Shown: positions 53,809-64,000 of the stretch, in pieces
How positions within the stretch are numbered: the stretch's first letter is position 1
Layout of the letters: each line of letters opens with the position of its first letter
Origin: Rhodococcus triatomae
GTDB taxonomy: Bacteria > Actinomycetota > Actinomycetes > Mycobacteriales > Mycobacteriaceae
NCBI RefSeq assembly: GCF_014217785.1
Contig: NZ_CP048814.1
Span: 930,001-994,000, forward strand
Reading direction: 5' to 3'
DNA length: 64,000 nucleotides
Made by a program: the position numbers and the translations under genes
Notes under the pieces: generated by a model
What the model saw: the letters and a program-made list of their open reading frames with translations, nothing else
Database searches by the model: none
Told to the model about the DNA's origin: nothing

Positions 53809-55470
53809 ATGACTGCCCCCGCAGATCCGCAGCTGTACCTGGACCAGGTGATGTCTCGTCTGACCGGGCCAGGCGCACCGTTCGAGATCGCCGAGGAGGA
53901 GGTTCTCGGCACCACCATGCCGGTGATGAAGACCCGCGGCCACGCCGTCGGCGAGCTCGTCCGCGACTCGTTGCGCTGGGGCGACCGGGACTACCTCGTC
54001 ACCACGACGCGGCGCATCTCGTTCACCGAGCACCACGCGCAGGTGGCCGCGCTCGCCACCGCACTCCGGGAGCGCTATGGCATCCGGAAGGGTGATCGCG
54101 TCGCGATTCTCGCCGCCAACAGCCCTGAATGGGTGTCCGTCTACTTCGCGACCCAGGCCCTCGGAGCCATCGCGGTCGGCCTCAACGGCTGGTGGGTTCC
54201 GCGTGAGGTGGACTATGCCCTCCGACACTCCACCCCGTCGATCGTCGTCGCCGACGCGAAACGCGCACAGACGCTCGCCGCGGTGGGCACCGACATCCCG
54301 ATCCTCACGATCGAGGAGGACATCGCTCGCCTGACGACCGAATTCGCAGGCGCCGAACTGCCTCGGGAGGATGTCGACGAGGACGATCCGTCCACCATTC
54401 TGTACACGTCCGGAACCAGCGGCCGGCCGAAAGGGGCGCTGCACTCGCACCGCAATCTCATGGCGGTGGTCGACTATCACCGGTTCAGCGACGCCCTCGG
54501 GGCCGCGTTCACCGGCCGCGAGTACGACCCGTCTCGGCCGAGCCCGTTGCGGTACCTGCTCACCTCGCCGCTGTTCCACATCGCGAGCCTGCACAACCTG
54601 GTGGTACCTCGCCTCGCCACCGGGGGCGCGGTGGTGATCAACGAGGGATCGTTCGACGTCGACACCGTGCTGGGGCTGATCGAGCGTGAGCGGGTCACCA
54701 ATTGGGGTGCGGTCCCCACCATGGCGGCACGCCTGCTCGAGCATCCGGACGTCGACAAGTACGACCTGTCCTCCCTGACGGCGTTCGCCCTGGCGTCGGC
54801 ACCGTCGTCCGTGGCTTTCAAGGAACGGCTGAAGGCTCGGTTCACCTTCGCTCGGGACGCACTGGTGGACAGCTACGGGCTCACCGAGTGCAGCACGGCC
54901 ATCGCGGTGGCCGCGGGCCCCGAGCTCGAGCACTTCCCCGGCACGCTCGGCCGACCGATCATCACCGTCAGCCTCGAGATCCGCGACGAGTTCGACGAGT
55001 GGCTGCCGGACGGCGAAGAGGGTCAGGTCTGCGTACGCAGCCCGTTCGTCATGCTCGGCTACTGGAACGACGACGCGGCCACCGAAGCCGCCATCGCCCC
55101 GGGGCGATGGCTCCGCACCGGCGACTACGGCGTCGTGGAGGACGGCCGGTTGCGCCTCACCGGCCGACGCTCCGACCTGATCCTGCGTGGGGGCGAGAAC
55201 GTCTACCCCACCGAGATCGAGCAGTGTCTGGACGAACATCCCGCCGTGTCCGAGTGCGCCGTGATCGGTAGCCCGCACCCCGACCTCGGCCAGGAAGTGT
55301 GCGCCGTCGTCGTCCTCCGCGAGGGTGCGGACGTCACGGAGGACGAACTGCAGGCGTTCGCGAAGGAACGACTCTCCTACTTCAAGGTGCCCTCGCGCTG
55401 GCGTATCACCCGGGACCATCTGCCCCGCAATGCCACCGGGAAGATGATGCGGCGGGAGATCAGCGTCTGA
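53809..55470 (+). CDS. acyl-CoA synthetase (long-chain/steroid-acid type)
   Basis: The protein has 553 residues from the ATG at 53809. It has [38 protein letters not shown] and [18 protein letters not shown], the ANL family signature set. The C-terminal [11 protein letters not shown] contains the catalytic Lys in the hinge domain. Unlike the FadD at 50749 it is alone on the plus strand. Substrate class is not readable; steroid side-chain acids are likely from context. Confidence 0.87.
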   Translation: MTAPADPQLYLDQVMSRLTGPGAPFEIAEEEVLGTTMPVMKTRGHAVGELVRDSLRWGDRDYLVTTTRRISFTEHHAQVAALATALRERYGIRKGDRVAILAANSPEWVSVYFATQALGAIAVGLNGWWVPREVDYALRHSTPSIVVADAKRAQTLAAVGTDIPILTIEEDIARLTTEFAGAELPREDVDEDDPSTILYTSGTSGRPKGALHSHRNLMAVVDYHRFSDALGAAFTGREYDPSRPSPLRYLLTSPLFHIASLHNLVVPRLATGGAVVINEGSFDVDTVLGLIERERVTNWGAVPTMAARLLEHPDVDKYDLSSLTAFALASAPSSVAFKERLKARFTFARDALVDSYGLTECSTAIAVAAGPELEHFPGTLGRPIITVSLEIRDEFDEWLPDGEEGQVCVRSPFVMLGYWNDDAATEAAIAPGRWLRTGDYGVVEDGRLRLTGRRSDLILRGGENVYPTEIEQCLDEHPAVSECAVIGSPHPDLGQEVCAVVVLREGADVTEDELQAFAKERLSYFKVPSRWRITRDHLPRNATGKMMRREISV

Positions 55471-55510
55471 CCGGCCGCTGATCCACCGCGGTGGGGGCAG
55501 GACGGCGACC

Positions 55511-55594
55511 TGTCCCTACCGCGGACGCGGCACCGTCTTGTCCCTACCGCGGACGCGGCACCGTCTTGTCCCTACCGCGGACGCGGCACCGTCT
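55511..55594. repeat. three tandem 28-bp direct repeats at thioesterase 3' end
   Basis: Units begin at 55511, 55539 and 55567 with no differences visible. Each has TGTCCCTACCGC at the start and ACCGTCT at the end. The third copy contains the thioesterase stop codon (rc of CTA at 55572-55574) and encodes its last residues. The other two lie downstream of it in non-coding DNA, and match slipped-strand tandem duplication of the gene end. Confidence 0.9.
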
Positions 55595-56222
55595 TGTCGA
55601 TGAACAATCCTTCCACCGAGACACACACCTGCCCGTCGGCGGTGCGGATGTCTCCCTCTGCGTGGATCTTTCGTCCGTCGACGGACGCGACCCTCCCGCT
55701 GATCGTCAGCGGCTCGAACAGCGGCGTGGGCCGGTGGTACCGAGTGCTCAACTGCGCGGTCATCCCGGACCGCCCGTACCACGCGTTCGCCACGCCGAGG
55801 ACGTGGTCGAGCAGCAGGGCCGAGACACCACCGTGGACATGCCCCGGTGGTCCCTGATAAGCCATCGTGAGAGTGACGGTCCCGCACACGGTTCCGTCGC
55901 CTCGCCCCTCCAGCACGAGCGGTGGGGCGATCGCGTTCTCGGGACCGGTCACCGGATCGTGGCGGGTGACGCCCTCACCGCTCCACATGTCGATCAGGCG
56001 CTCCGCCACGGCCGGTGCATGCTCCTCGAGATGTTCGGCGATGCCGTCCAGTTCCTCGGTGACCCGTTCGAGGTTGGCGTTGGTGCGGTCGGTGCGCAAC
56101 AGGGCGTCGACGACGCGGCGTGCGGCGTCCGTCGCCCGATCGATCGGGTCTCCCGCCCGGGCCGACGTGAGCACGGTGCCGTCGGCGCTGTCCCGGAACG
56201 TCGGGTGGGTTCCGAGTTCCAT
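55572..56222 (-). CDS. PaaI-type thioesterase
   Basis: The protein has 216 residues. A helical N-terminal region (about 30-80) precedes a hotdog domain with YQGPPGHVHGGVSALLLDHVLG and the C-terminal TADGQVCVSVEGLFID. It probably hydrolyses an acyl- or steroid-CoA in the pathway, perhaps to recycle CoA. The ATG at 56222 has GGAGG seven bases upstream and shares one base with the hydratase stop. Its last codons lie in a triplicated 28-base repeat. Confidence 0.84.
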   Translation of the reverse strand: MELGTHPTFRDSADGTVLTSARAGDPIDRATDAARRVVDALLRTDRTNANLERVTEELDGIAEHLEEHAPAVAERLIDMWSGEGVTRHDPVTGPENAIAPPLVLEGRGDGTVCGTVTLTMAYQGPPGHVHGGVSALLLDHVLGVANAWYGRSGMTAQLSTRYHRPTPLFEPLTISGRVASVDGRKIHAEGDIRTADGQVCVSVEGLFIDKTVPRPR

Positions 56223-57091
56223 CACCGCACCTCCATCGTGGCGTGCGTGAGCAACGGTTGGCCGGCCCGCTCCGGGCAGATCGCGCGCAGCGTCAGCATG
56301 TCCCCGTCACGCCATACCCACGTCTCGACGGTCTCGCCGGGGTGGAGCGAACCGGCGAACCGCACGGAGTACTCACGCACTCGGGCCGGATCGCCGTCGA
56401 GCAGGTCGTCGACGACGGCCCTGCAGACGATGCCGTAAGTGGCGAGTCCGTGCAGGATGGGCCGCTCGAAACCGGCCGCGGCAGCGAATGCCGGGTCGGC
56501 GTGCAGGGGGTTCATGTCTCCGCTGAGCCGATACACCAGCGCCTGCCCGGGCGCGGTGGGAGCGGTCAGCACCACATCGGGATCCCGGTCGGGCGCCGGT
56601 GCTCCGTCCGAAGGTCCGGACCTCCCGCCGAACCCGCCCTCGCCGCGGGACCAGATCTGCATCGAGGAGGTCCACAGCGGTTGGCCCGAGCCGTCGACGG
56701 CGTGCTGTTCGAGCACGACCACTGCGGCCTTGGACTTGTCCCAGACGTCGGCGACGCGTGAGGTGATCGTCGCCGTCCCCCGGGTCGGGAGCGGCCGGTG
56801 CACGGTGAGCGACTGTCCGGCGTGCAGGACGGCACGCAGGTCGACGTCGACGCCGGGCATCGCCATCGCCGCGGCAGTGTGCGGCCCGGCGGAGATGCCC
56901 TGGCCGGCCACCATCGCGAACGTGGGCAGTACCTTCAACTGCTTCTCGTACGTCCAGGCCAGATCCGCGGGGTCGAGCGGCCGGGCCCCGGCGCCGACAC
57001 CGAGGTGATACAGCATCACGTCTCGCTCGGTCCAGGACGCCTCACGGACGGTCGGTGCGGCGGACAGCGCGGCCGCTACGTCGATCGGCAC
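56222..57091 (-). CDS. double-hotdog enoyl-CoA hydratase (MaoC type)
   Basis: The protein has 289 residues from the GTG at 57091. The catalytic motif YRLSGDMNPLHADP with Asp, Asn and His, then RPILHGLATYG, lies in the second hotdog. The first hotdog (about 1-140) is degenerate. Related to 17-beta-HSD4 and ChsH-type hydratases. It lies one base from the fused acyl-CoA dehydrogenase stop, so the two steps of beta-oxidation are coupled. Confidence 0.88.
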   Translation of the reverse strand: MPIDVAAALSAAPTVREASWTERDVMLYHLGVGAGARPLDPADLAWTYEKQLKVLPTFAMVAGQGISAGPHTAAAMAMPGVDVDLRAVLHAGQSLTVHRPLPTRGTATITSRVADVWDKSKAAVVVLEQHAVDGSGQPLWTSSMQIWSRGEGGFGGRSGPSDGAPAPDRDPDVVLTAPTAPGQALVYRLSGDMNPLHADPAFAAAAGFERPILHGLATYGIVCRAVVDDLLDGDPARVREYSVRFAGSLHPGETVETWVWRDGDMLTLRAICPERAGQPLLTHATMEVR

Positions 57092-57092
57092 G

Positions 57093-59282
57093 TCAGTTCT
57101 CCTTCACGGGTTCGGGATCGCGCGGCAGTCCGAGGAGCCGCTCGCCGATGATGTTGAGTTGAATGTTGGTGGTACCGCCGGCAATGGACATGCACTGCGC
57201 GTTCAGGAACATGTGAGTCGAGGACTCGCGACCCAGATCGCTGCGCAGTGCGGCGGGTCCGGCCCAGTCCATCGCCACCTCCCAGACCTGCTGGATGTGT
57301 TCGACCCCGAGCAGTTTCGCGATCGACGATTCCGCACCGGGCTGGACGCCCGCCAGCGAGCGCAATGTGGTGCGCAGGCCCAACAGACCGACGGACTGGG
57401 CGTCACAGAGCACCTTGCCGAGGACGGTCAGCTGCTCGTCGTCGAGTCCTGCGGGCCGTTCGGCCGCGAGCGCCAGCAGGGCCTCCCCGCCCGATCCCAG
57501 AGACGAGTCGTTCGAGAGCGAGACCCGCTCGTTGGCCAGGGTGGTGCGCGCGAGTTTCCAGCCGTCTCCCGGTGCGCCGACGAGCAGTTCGTCCGGAACG
57601 AACACGTCGTCGAGGAACACCTCGTTGAACAGAGCCTCCCCGGTCATCTCCCGCAGGGGCCGGATATCCGGTCCCGCACTGGCTTTCATGTCGACCAGGA
57701 AGTAGGACAGCCCCTTGTGCCTGGGAGCATCCGGATCGGTGCGGGCGAGGCAGATTCCCCAGTCCGCGTCCCGGGCCATGGACGTCCACACCTTCTGTCC
57801 CCGGAGTTGCCAGCCGCCGTCCACCGCGGTGGCCCGGGTGGACAGGCCGGCGAGATCGGACCCGGCGCCGGGCTCGGAGAACAGCTGGCACCACACCAGG
57901 TCACCACGCAGCGACGGCGGCACGAAACGCTCCTGCTGCGCGGCGTCGCCGTGTTCGACGAGGGTCGGTACCACCCAGTTGCCGATGATCATGTCGTGCG
58001 GTTCGAGGCCCGCCGCACGAAGTTCCTCGGCGATGACGAGTTGTTCGACCGGTCCCGCTCCCCTGCCCCACGGCGTCGGGAGATGCGGTGCGGTGTATCC
58101 CTTCTCGGCGAGATAGGACGCGCGCACGGCGCCGTCGAGTTCGCGCGCCGGAGCGAGTTCGGCACGTATCACCGCGCGCAGGCGCTCCGCTTCCGGTGGT
58201 AGGTCGACACCGAGCACGCGGCGCGTTCCGTCGAGAGTGAGCCGCGCGACGCGACGCCGCCACGATGTCGTGGAACCGAGAAGCAGACGCAGGGATTGTG
58301 CGCGACGCAGATACAGATGCGCGTCGTGTTCCCAGGTGTATCCGATGCCGCCGAGCACCTGCACACAGTCCTTGGCCACCTGGAAGGCGGCCTCCGGGGC
58401 GACGGACGCGGCCACGGCCGCAGCGAGCGAGGATTCGGCCATCGAGGCCGCCGTGGCGTTTGCGGCGTCCCAGGCGGTGGCCCGCGCCTGCTCGGCGAGC
58501 GAGAGCATCCGCGCAATCCTGTGTTTCACCCCCTGGTACTGCCCGATCACCCGGCCGAACTGGCGACGGACCCGGGCGTAGTCGGCGGCGGTGGTGGTGG
58601 CCCAGTCGGCGATCCCCGAGGCCTCGGCCGCGAACAGGGTCGCGGCGATGTCGAGGACCCGCTGCGGATCGAGGGTGAGGACGGCATCGTCGGGGAGAAC
58701 GAGCCGCGGCGCGGTGAACTCGGCACCACGACGCACCACATCGTGGCTGGACAGCGCGGTGACCTCGATCGCCGTCCGCGGCAGCGTGACGAACGCGAGC
58801 GAATCGCCGTCCTGCACCGCGGTCAGGAACAGATCTGCGATCTGCCCGCCGAGGACATGGCTCGACGTGCCCGAGACCGTGACGGTGCCCGCGTCGCGGG
58901 TCAGTGTGAGAGTTCCCGGCTCGAGTGCGAGTGCCCCGAGAACGCGGCCGTCGGCGAAGGCGGCCAACTCGTCCGTACGGCCCGCCTCCTGCAGGACGGC
59001 GCTGGTGACGACGGTGGGAAGGAAGGGCCCCGGTACCAGCGCGCGGCCGAGTTCCTCGACGACGACGGCGAGTTCGACGAGTCCGCACCCGGCCCCACCG
59101 TGTTCCTCCGGCAGGTGCAGGCCGAGAACACCCAGTTCCGCGAGGGATTCCCAGAACAGCGGGCGAGTCTCGGCTTCGGCTTCGACGGCCTCGCGGAGCA
59201 CCGTCGCGCTCACGTGCCTGGCCGCCCAGGCGCGCACCGAGTCGCGGAGCGCGCGGTCGTCGTCGGTCATTCCAATGGTCAT
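57093..59282 (-). CDS. fused double acyl-CoA dehydrogenase (FadE34-like)
   Basis: The protein has 729 residues from the ATG at 59282, near FadE34's length. Two acyl-CoA dehydrogenase units are joined. Residues 1-360 form a small-type unit with RRQFGRVIGQYQGVKHRIA and QVLGGIGYTWEHDAHLYLRRAQ. Residues about 370-729 form a FadE29-like unit with FSEPGAGSDLAGLSTRA and LANERVSLS (Glu585). FadE34 (ChsE3) uses a catalytic Glu in its C-terminal half for five-carbon steroid side chains. This copy probably performs the same dehydrogenation before the MaoC gene's hydration. Confidence 0.9.
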   Translation of the reverse strand: MTIGMTDDDRALRDSVRAWAARHVSATVLREAVEAEAETRPLFWESLAELGVLGLHLPEEHGGAGCGLVELAVVVEELGRALVPGPFLPTVVTSAVLQEAGRTDELAAFADGRVLGALALEPGTLTLTRDAGTVTVSGTSSHVLGGQIADLFLTAVQDGDSLAFVTLPRTAIEVTALSSHDVVRRGAEFTAPRLVLPDDAVLTLDPQRVLDIAATLFAAEASGIADWATTTAADYARVRRQFGRVIGQYQGVKHRIARMLSLAEQARATAWDAANATAASMAESSLAAAVAASVAPEAAFQVAKDCVQVLGGIGYTWEHDAHLYLRRAQSLRLLLGSTTSWRRRVARLTLDGTRRVLGVDLPPEAERLRAVIRAELAPARELDGAVRASYLAEKGYTAPHLPTPWGRGAGPVEQLVIAEELRAAGLEPHDMIIGNWVVPTLVEHGDAAQQERFVPPSLRGDLVWCQLFSEPGAGSDLAGLSTRATAVDGGWQLRGQKVWTSMARDADWGICLARTDPDAPRHKGLSYFLVDMKASAGPDIRPLREMTGEALFNEVFLDDVFVPDELLVGAPGDGWKLARTTLANERVSLSNDSSLGSGGEALLALAAERPAGLDDEQLTVLGKVLCDAQSVGLLGLRTTLRSLAGVQPGAESSIAKLLGVEHIQQVWEVAMDWAGPAALRSDLGRESSTHMFLNAQCMSIAGGTTNIQLNIIGERLLGLPRDPEPVKEN

Positions 59283-59322
59283 GTCTGCCTCGTGATTCCG
59301 AGATGTCGAAGGGAGCGACGCG

Positions 59323-60543
<1,221 letters not shown>

Positions 60544-60581
60544 GGAGACGCCTGTGCGCCCGTCCCGCGAGCGCGAGGGCG

Positions 60582-61193
60582 TCAGTGCTCGGCGAGCCCG
60601 TTCAGCAGCAGGTCGCAACCGCGACGGATGTCGGCCTCGGCATCCGGTATCGAGATCCGGCCGTTCAGACAGGACTGGATCACGCCGAACCACAGTTGCA
60701 TGAGCAGCCGCAGCGACGTCAGATCGCCCTCCGACGGTGCGTCGATACCCGCCGCGTCGAGCAGCAACTGCCGGAAGAGCGTATCCACCTTCATCGCATC
60801 GGGAATCGTCGCCGCGTTGGCGGTGCTGGTGGACTGGATCATCGCGGTCGACAACGCCGGTCGCCGCAACAGCCCTCTGGTCGCCCGCACCAGGACGTCG
60901 TACACCGCGTCCTGCGGCGAGTCTCCCGCCGGCGGCACCCGAGCGAAGCCACGGCCCATTCTCTCGATCTGGTCCACCATCACGGCGACGAACAGGTGCG
61001 TCTTGGACGGGAAGTACCGATACAGGGTGCCGATCGCGACACCGGCACGCTTGGCCACCTCGTGCATCTGTACCCGCGCCAACTCCTTCTCGCTGGCCAG
61101 AGCCTCGGCGGCCTCGAGCATGCGGTGGTGACGTGCACGCTGTTCCTCCGAGCTCGGCTCTGCCGCATCGCGCGCCTCGGCGATCCTCGGCAT
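60582..61193 (-). CDS. KstR-like TetR regulator
   Basis: The regulator has 203 residues. The N-terminal DNA-binding region has SSEEQRARHHRMLEAAEALA, QMHEVAKRAGVAIGTLYRYFPSKTHLFVAVM, close to KstR's signature. In mycobacteria KstR represses cholesterol genes until 3-oxo-cholestenoyl-CoA binds. Here it sits directly upstream of a FadA5-like thiolase, as a cluster regulator would. ATG at 61193. Ligand and target genes are not known; sequence similarity is strongest in the HTH. Confidence 0.85.
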   Translation of the reverse strand: MPRIAEARDAAEPSSEEQRARHHRMLEAAEALASEKELARVQMHEVAKRAGVAIGTLYRYFPSKTHLFVAVMVDQIERMGRGFARVPPAGDSPQDAVYDVLVRATRGLLRRPALSTAMIQSTSTANAATIPDAMKVDTLFRQLLLDAAGIDAPSEGDLTSLRLLMQLWFGVIQSCLNGRISIPDAEADIRRGCDLLLNGLAEH

Positions 61194-61330
61194 CCTCGGG
61201 CCCCCTCTCGTTCATCCCCGTGACGGTGGCGGGACACCGCCGTACGGTGCCGATTCTGTCACCTCTCCGTCCCGGTCGGGGCTCACGCCCGGTCAGTGGG
61301 ATCGGGTCGGATCGGTGGGATTTCGTCCGC

Positions 61331-62497
61331 TCACACCAGCGTGTCCTCGACCGGGAGCCCGAACACGCCCCGCCCGTAGAGTGCGAGCGCGCGCTCGGGT
61401 TCGTTCGCGACGTGTACCCCGGCCGCGTGCGCGTCCCGCCAGGCGCGCTCGATCCGGTTGCCGCGGGCCAGCGAGGCTCCGCCGGCGGTCTTGAACAGGA
61501 GGTCGATCGCCTCGAGCGCACGTTCGGTGGCTCGCACCTGGTCCCGGCGAGCCCGCAACCGCAGCGCCATCGGCAGTTCCTCACCCCGCCTGGCCAGGTC
61601 CCAGAGTGCCGCCACGTTGCGTTCCGTCTGCAACACGGAAGCATCGATCTCCGACGACGCACGTGCGACGGCGACCTGGGCGAACGGATCCTCCACGAAC
61701 CTTCCGCCACCGAGGCTCAGCCGCACCCGTTCCTGCATCGCGCCGACGTAGCGGTCGAAGCAGCCGGCGACCGTCCCGACGATCGGCACGGTGACCGCGG
61801 TGGTGAAGATCGTGCCGAACGGCAGCCGGTAGAGCGGGCCGCGATTCACCTTCTGCCCGGGCCCGACCAGACGGGTGGTCTCGTAGTTGCGTTTGACGCG
61901 ATGCTCGGGGACGTACGCCTGACCGACGACGATCTCGTTGCTCCCGGTGCCGCGCATCCCCACGACGTCCCACACGTCGTTGACGACGTAGTCGGAGCGC
62001 GGCACGAGCACGGTGAGGAAGTCGACCGGTCGCCCCTCGGCACCGATCACCATCGCCCCGAGCAACGCCCACGACGCGTGGTCGCAGCCGGAGGAGAACT
62101 GCCACTTCCCCGACAGCTCGAATCCGCCCTCAACCGGTTCGAGCCGCCCGATCGGGGCGTACGCGGAGCACACCAGCGCGTCGGGGTCCGCGCCCCACAC
62201 GTCCTTCTGCGCGGCATCGGGAAACAACGCGAGATGCCACGGATGCACCCCGAGCACGGAGGCCACCCACCCGGTCGACCCACAGGCACCGGACAACTCG
62301 CGGATCACCTCGTAGAACAGTCCCGGATCGCACTCCGCGCCGCCGTACCGCCGCGGCTGGAGCATTCGGAACACACCGGACTCCGTGAGCCGCCCGACGA
62401 CGTCGGCAGGGAGACGACGCGACTCGTCCACCCACTCGGCCCGGGCAGCGATGTCCGGCAGGAGTTCGCGTACCGCAGCGAGTACCTCGTTGGCCAC
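61331..62497 (-). CDS. hsaA: HsaA-like flavin-dependent 3-HSA hydroxylase
   Basis: The protein has about 388 residues. Its acyl-CoA dehydrogenase-like fold has HsaA segments: ACGSTGWVASVLGVHPWHLALF, SSGCDHASW, VWDVVGMRGTGSNEIVVG and DPFAQVAVARA. HsaA hydroxylates the phenolic A ring of 3-HSA with a reductase HsaB, before ring cleavage. The start at GTG 62497 has GGGAGGTG nine bases upstream; 62509 and 62518 are also possible. HsaB and HsaC are not in the window. It diverges from kshA. Confidence 0.87.
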   Translation of the reverse strand: MANEVLAAVRELLPDIAARAEWVDESRRLPADVVGRLTESGVFRMLQPRRYGGAECDPGLFYEVIRELSGACGSTGWVASVLGVHPWHLALFPDAAQKDVWGADPDALVCSAYAPIGRLEPVEGGFELSGKWQFSSGCDHASWALLGAMVIGAEGRPVDFLTVLVPRSDYVVNDVWDVVGMRGTGSNEIVVGQAYVPEHRVKRNYETTRLVGPGQKVNRGPLYRLPFGTIFTTAVTVPIVGTVAGCFDRYVGAMQERVRLSLGGGRFVEDPFAQVAVARASSEIDASVLQTERNVAALWDLARRGEELPMALRLRARRDQVRATERALEAIDLLFKTAGGASLARGNRIERAWRDAHAAGVHVANEPERALALYGRGVFGLPVEDTLV

Positions 62498-62640
62498 TTC
62501 CGACAACACCTCCCACACCTCGCCGCACCCGGCACGGACCACGGTGTCCCGGCCTGTCGGAGCGACTGCGCCGACACTAGGTCGCCGCCCGGCCGCGCGG
62601 TCCCACCGTCTCGCTGACCGGGAGAAACCGCGTCGGCTCC

Positions 62641-62657
62641 GGTCCCGCCCAGCGGGA
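62641..62657. promoter_or_regulatory. inverted repeat in hsaA/kshA divergent region
   Basis: GTCCCGC and GCGGGAC flank CCA in the 250-base spacer between two divergent steroid genes. It is a plausible operator, but short GC-rich repeats are common in this genome. The rest of the spacer shows no second strong element. Confidence 0.35.
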
Positions 62658-62747
62658 CGCCCGGTACCGACCCCACACCCCTCCCCTAGCGTCCGGACCG
62701 ACCGGCGTCGTGGGGACGGCGCACCTGTACGGAGAGGACGGACACCA

Positions 62748-63905
62748 GTGACCAGAGCGGAAACCGACACGATCCGCGAGATCGAAACCGGCAGCGCACC
62801 TGCTCGTTTCGCTCGTGGCTGGCATTGCCTCGGCCTGTCCGAGGACTTCCGGGACGGGCAGCCGCACTCCCTCCAGGCATTCGGCACGAAGCTCGTCGTG
62901 TTCGCCGACTCGGCGGGCGAGCTGGCCGTCCTCGACGCCTACTGCCGACACATGGGAGGAGACCTGAGCAGAGGCTCGGTCAAAGGTGACTCCGTCGCCT
63001 GTCCCTTCCACGACTGGCGATGGGGGGCGAACGGCCGGTGTACCGCGATTCCCTACGCACGCCGTGTCCCCCCACTCGCCCGCACCCGCGCCTGGCACAC
63101 TCTCGACCAGGACGGAATGCTCTTCGTGTGGAACGACCCGGAGGGCAACCCTCCTCCCGCGGACGTGACGATTCCCAGGATCGAAGGCGCACTGAGCGAC
63201 GAGTGGACGGACTGGGTCTGGTATCGGACGACCGTCGGCACCAACTGCCGCGAAGTGGTCGACAACGTCGTCGACATGGCCCACTTCTTCTACGTGCACT
63301 ACTCGTTCCCGACCTACTTCAAGAACGTCTTCGAAGGCCACGTCGCCAGCCAGTTCATGCGGGGCGAGGCCCGCGAGGACATGCGCCCCCACGCCACCGG
63401 ACAGCCGAGGATGCTCGGGAGCAGTTCCGACGCAACCTACTTCGGACCCTCGTTCATGGTCGACGACCTGACCTACCGCTACGAGGGTTACGACGTCGAG
63501 TCCATCCTGATCAACTGTCACTACCCGGTCAGCGCGACCGAGTTCGTGCTCCAGTACGGGATCATCGTCAAGAAGTCGCCGCAACTGGACTCCGACACCG
63601 CCGCCGCGACCGCCGCGGGCTTCGGCACCTTCATCGCCAAGGGATTCGAGCAGGACATCGAGATCTGGAAGAACAAGACCCGCATCGAGAACCCGCTGCT
63701 GTGCGAGGAGGACGGCCCCGTCTACCAGCTGCGGCGGTGGTACGAGCAGTTCTACGTCGACGTCGCCGACGTCACCCCGGAGATGACCGATCGGTTCGAG
63801 TTCGAACTGGACACCACCCGGCCGGTGGAGTCGTGGAAGAAGGAGATGCAGGCGAACCTCGCGCGCAAGAAGGCCGAAGCCGATGCAGCCGCTGCAGTGC
63901 ACTGA
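62748..63905 (+). CDS. kshA: 3-ketosteroid 9alpha-hydroxylase oxygenase KshA
   Basis: This Rieske oxygenase hydroxylates C9 of 3-ketosteroids, with KstD leading to B-ring opening. It has 385 residues, one fewer than Mtb KshA by memory. The [2Fe-2S] ligands are Cys66, His68, Cys85 and His88 (AYCRHMGG and ACPFHDW), and the mononuclear iron ligands are His179, His184 and Asp302. The start at GTG 62748 has GGAGAGGA upstream. The gene is divergent from HsaA and followed by an overlapping small gene. KshB at 41294 could be the reductase. Rhodococcus species can carry several KshA copies, so substrate preference is uncertain. Confidence 0.94.
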   Translation: MTRAETDTIREIETGSAPARFARGWHCLGLSEDFRDGQPHSLQAFGTKLVVFADSAGELAVLDAYCRHMGGDLSRGSVKGDSVACPFHDWRWGANGRCTAIPYARRVPPLARTRAWHTLDQDGMLFVWNDPEGNPPPADVTIPRIEGALSDEWTDWVWYRTTVGTNCREVVDNVVDMAHFFYVHYSFPTYFKNVFEGHVASQFMRGEAREDMRPHATGQPRMLGSSSDATYFGPSFMVDDLTYRYEGYDVESILINCHYPVSATEFVLQYGIIVKKSPQLDSDTAAATAAGFGTFIAKGFEQDIEIWKNKTRIENPLLCEEDGPVYQLRRWYEQFYVDVADVTPEMTDRFEFELDTTRPVESWKKEMQANLARKKAEADAAAAVH

Positions 63906-64000
63906 GTGCGGAGCGCTGGTCGGCGTCGAGAAGTTCAGCTGGGAGCACACGTCGGTGCAGTGGAACGCTGCTGCCCGCGCACGATGCCAGGTCCTCGGCG
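63883..64000 (+). CDS. small Cys-containing protein overlapping kshA, cut by window edge
   Basis: The frame from the ATG at 63883 is open to the window end (at least 39 residues, MQPLQCTECGALVGVEKFSW). A CxxC pair (CTEC) near the start and a third Cys near residue 35 suggest a zinc- or iron-binding small protein. It overlaps the end of kshA by 23 bases in another frame. From memory, similar small genes often follow kshA in steroid clusters. Complete length unknown. Confidence 0.6.
   Translation, partial: MQPLQCTECGALVGVEKFSWEHTSVQWNAAARARCQVLG

Noticed and set aside
53767-55419. 550-residue frame antisense to the acyl-CoA synthetase
   Set aside because: Shadow of a strongly supported ANL enzyme.
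55511-55594. CRISPR array
   Set aside because: The 28-base units are directly adjacent with no spacers and there are no cas genes.

Overview
The window is high-GC DNA from a mycolic-acid actinobacterium, most likely Rhodococcus or a close relative. The evidence is a mycothiol S-conjugate amidase, a YrbE/Mce lipid importer, a Z-prenyl diphosphate synthase, F420-type (LLM) oxidoreductases and Rieske steroid hydroxylase genes. Genes are tightly packed, with many ATGA, GTGA and TGATG overlaps and frequent GTG starts. No rRNA, tRNA, CRISPR array, insertion sequence or phage was seen. No gene-free stretch exceeds about 250 bases.

Positions 1-24,700 hold a housekeeping block. From memory of the M. 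tuberculosis map, its order matches the Rv1074c-Rv1092c region: pantothenate kinase, Z-prenyl synthase, hemolysin III, DUF255 protein, small membrane protein, mca, DUF4307 protein, greA, metB, cbs, SGNH hydrolase and thiolase. Three groups interrupt it. They are a YeeE-type transporter with a membrane-anchored rhodanese (1920-4357), a TetR-ABC efflux cassette resembling Rv1219c-Rv1218c-Rv1217c (6177-9545), and an NlpC/P60 hydrolase, an ApbE-like protein and threonine dehydratase (14281-18078). Positions 24,700-29,430 hold a methyltransferase-nitroreductase pair, a Fur-family regulator with a catalase, and an SRPBCC membrane protein.

Positions 29,485-38,467 (minus strand) are a complete yrbEA-yrbEB-mceABCDEF operon with one Mce-associated gene. 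Almost every junction has an overlapping stop and start codon. No MceG-type ATPase is present. Upstream are a TetR regulator and a divergent DUF2236 (MpaB/Lcp-type) gene separated by a strong inverted repeat.

Positions 41,294-64,000 are a steroid-type catabolic region. It has a KshB-like reductase, a KshA 3-ketosteroid 9alpha-hydroxylase, an HsaA-like flavin hydroxylase and a KstR-like TetR regulator. It also has a FadA5-like thiolase, a fused FadE34-like acyl-CoA dehydrogenase, a FadE29/FadE28-like pair, two double-hotdog hydratases, a PaaI thioesterase and two acyl-CoA synthetases. Three SDRs, two LLM oxidoreductases and an old-yellow-enzyme reductase complete it. The likely logic is uptake by Mce, CoA activation and beta-oxidation of a side chain, ring opening by KshAB, and A-ring hydroxylation by HsaA. 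The steroid itself cannot be read from the sequence. KstD and HsaBCD are absent and may lie beyond the right edge.
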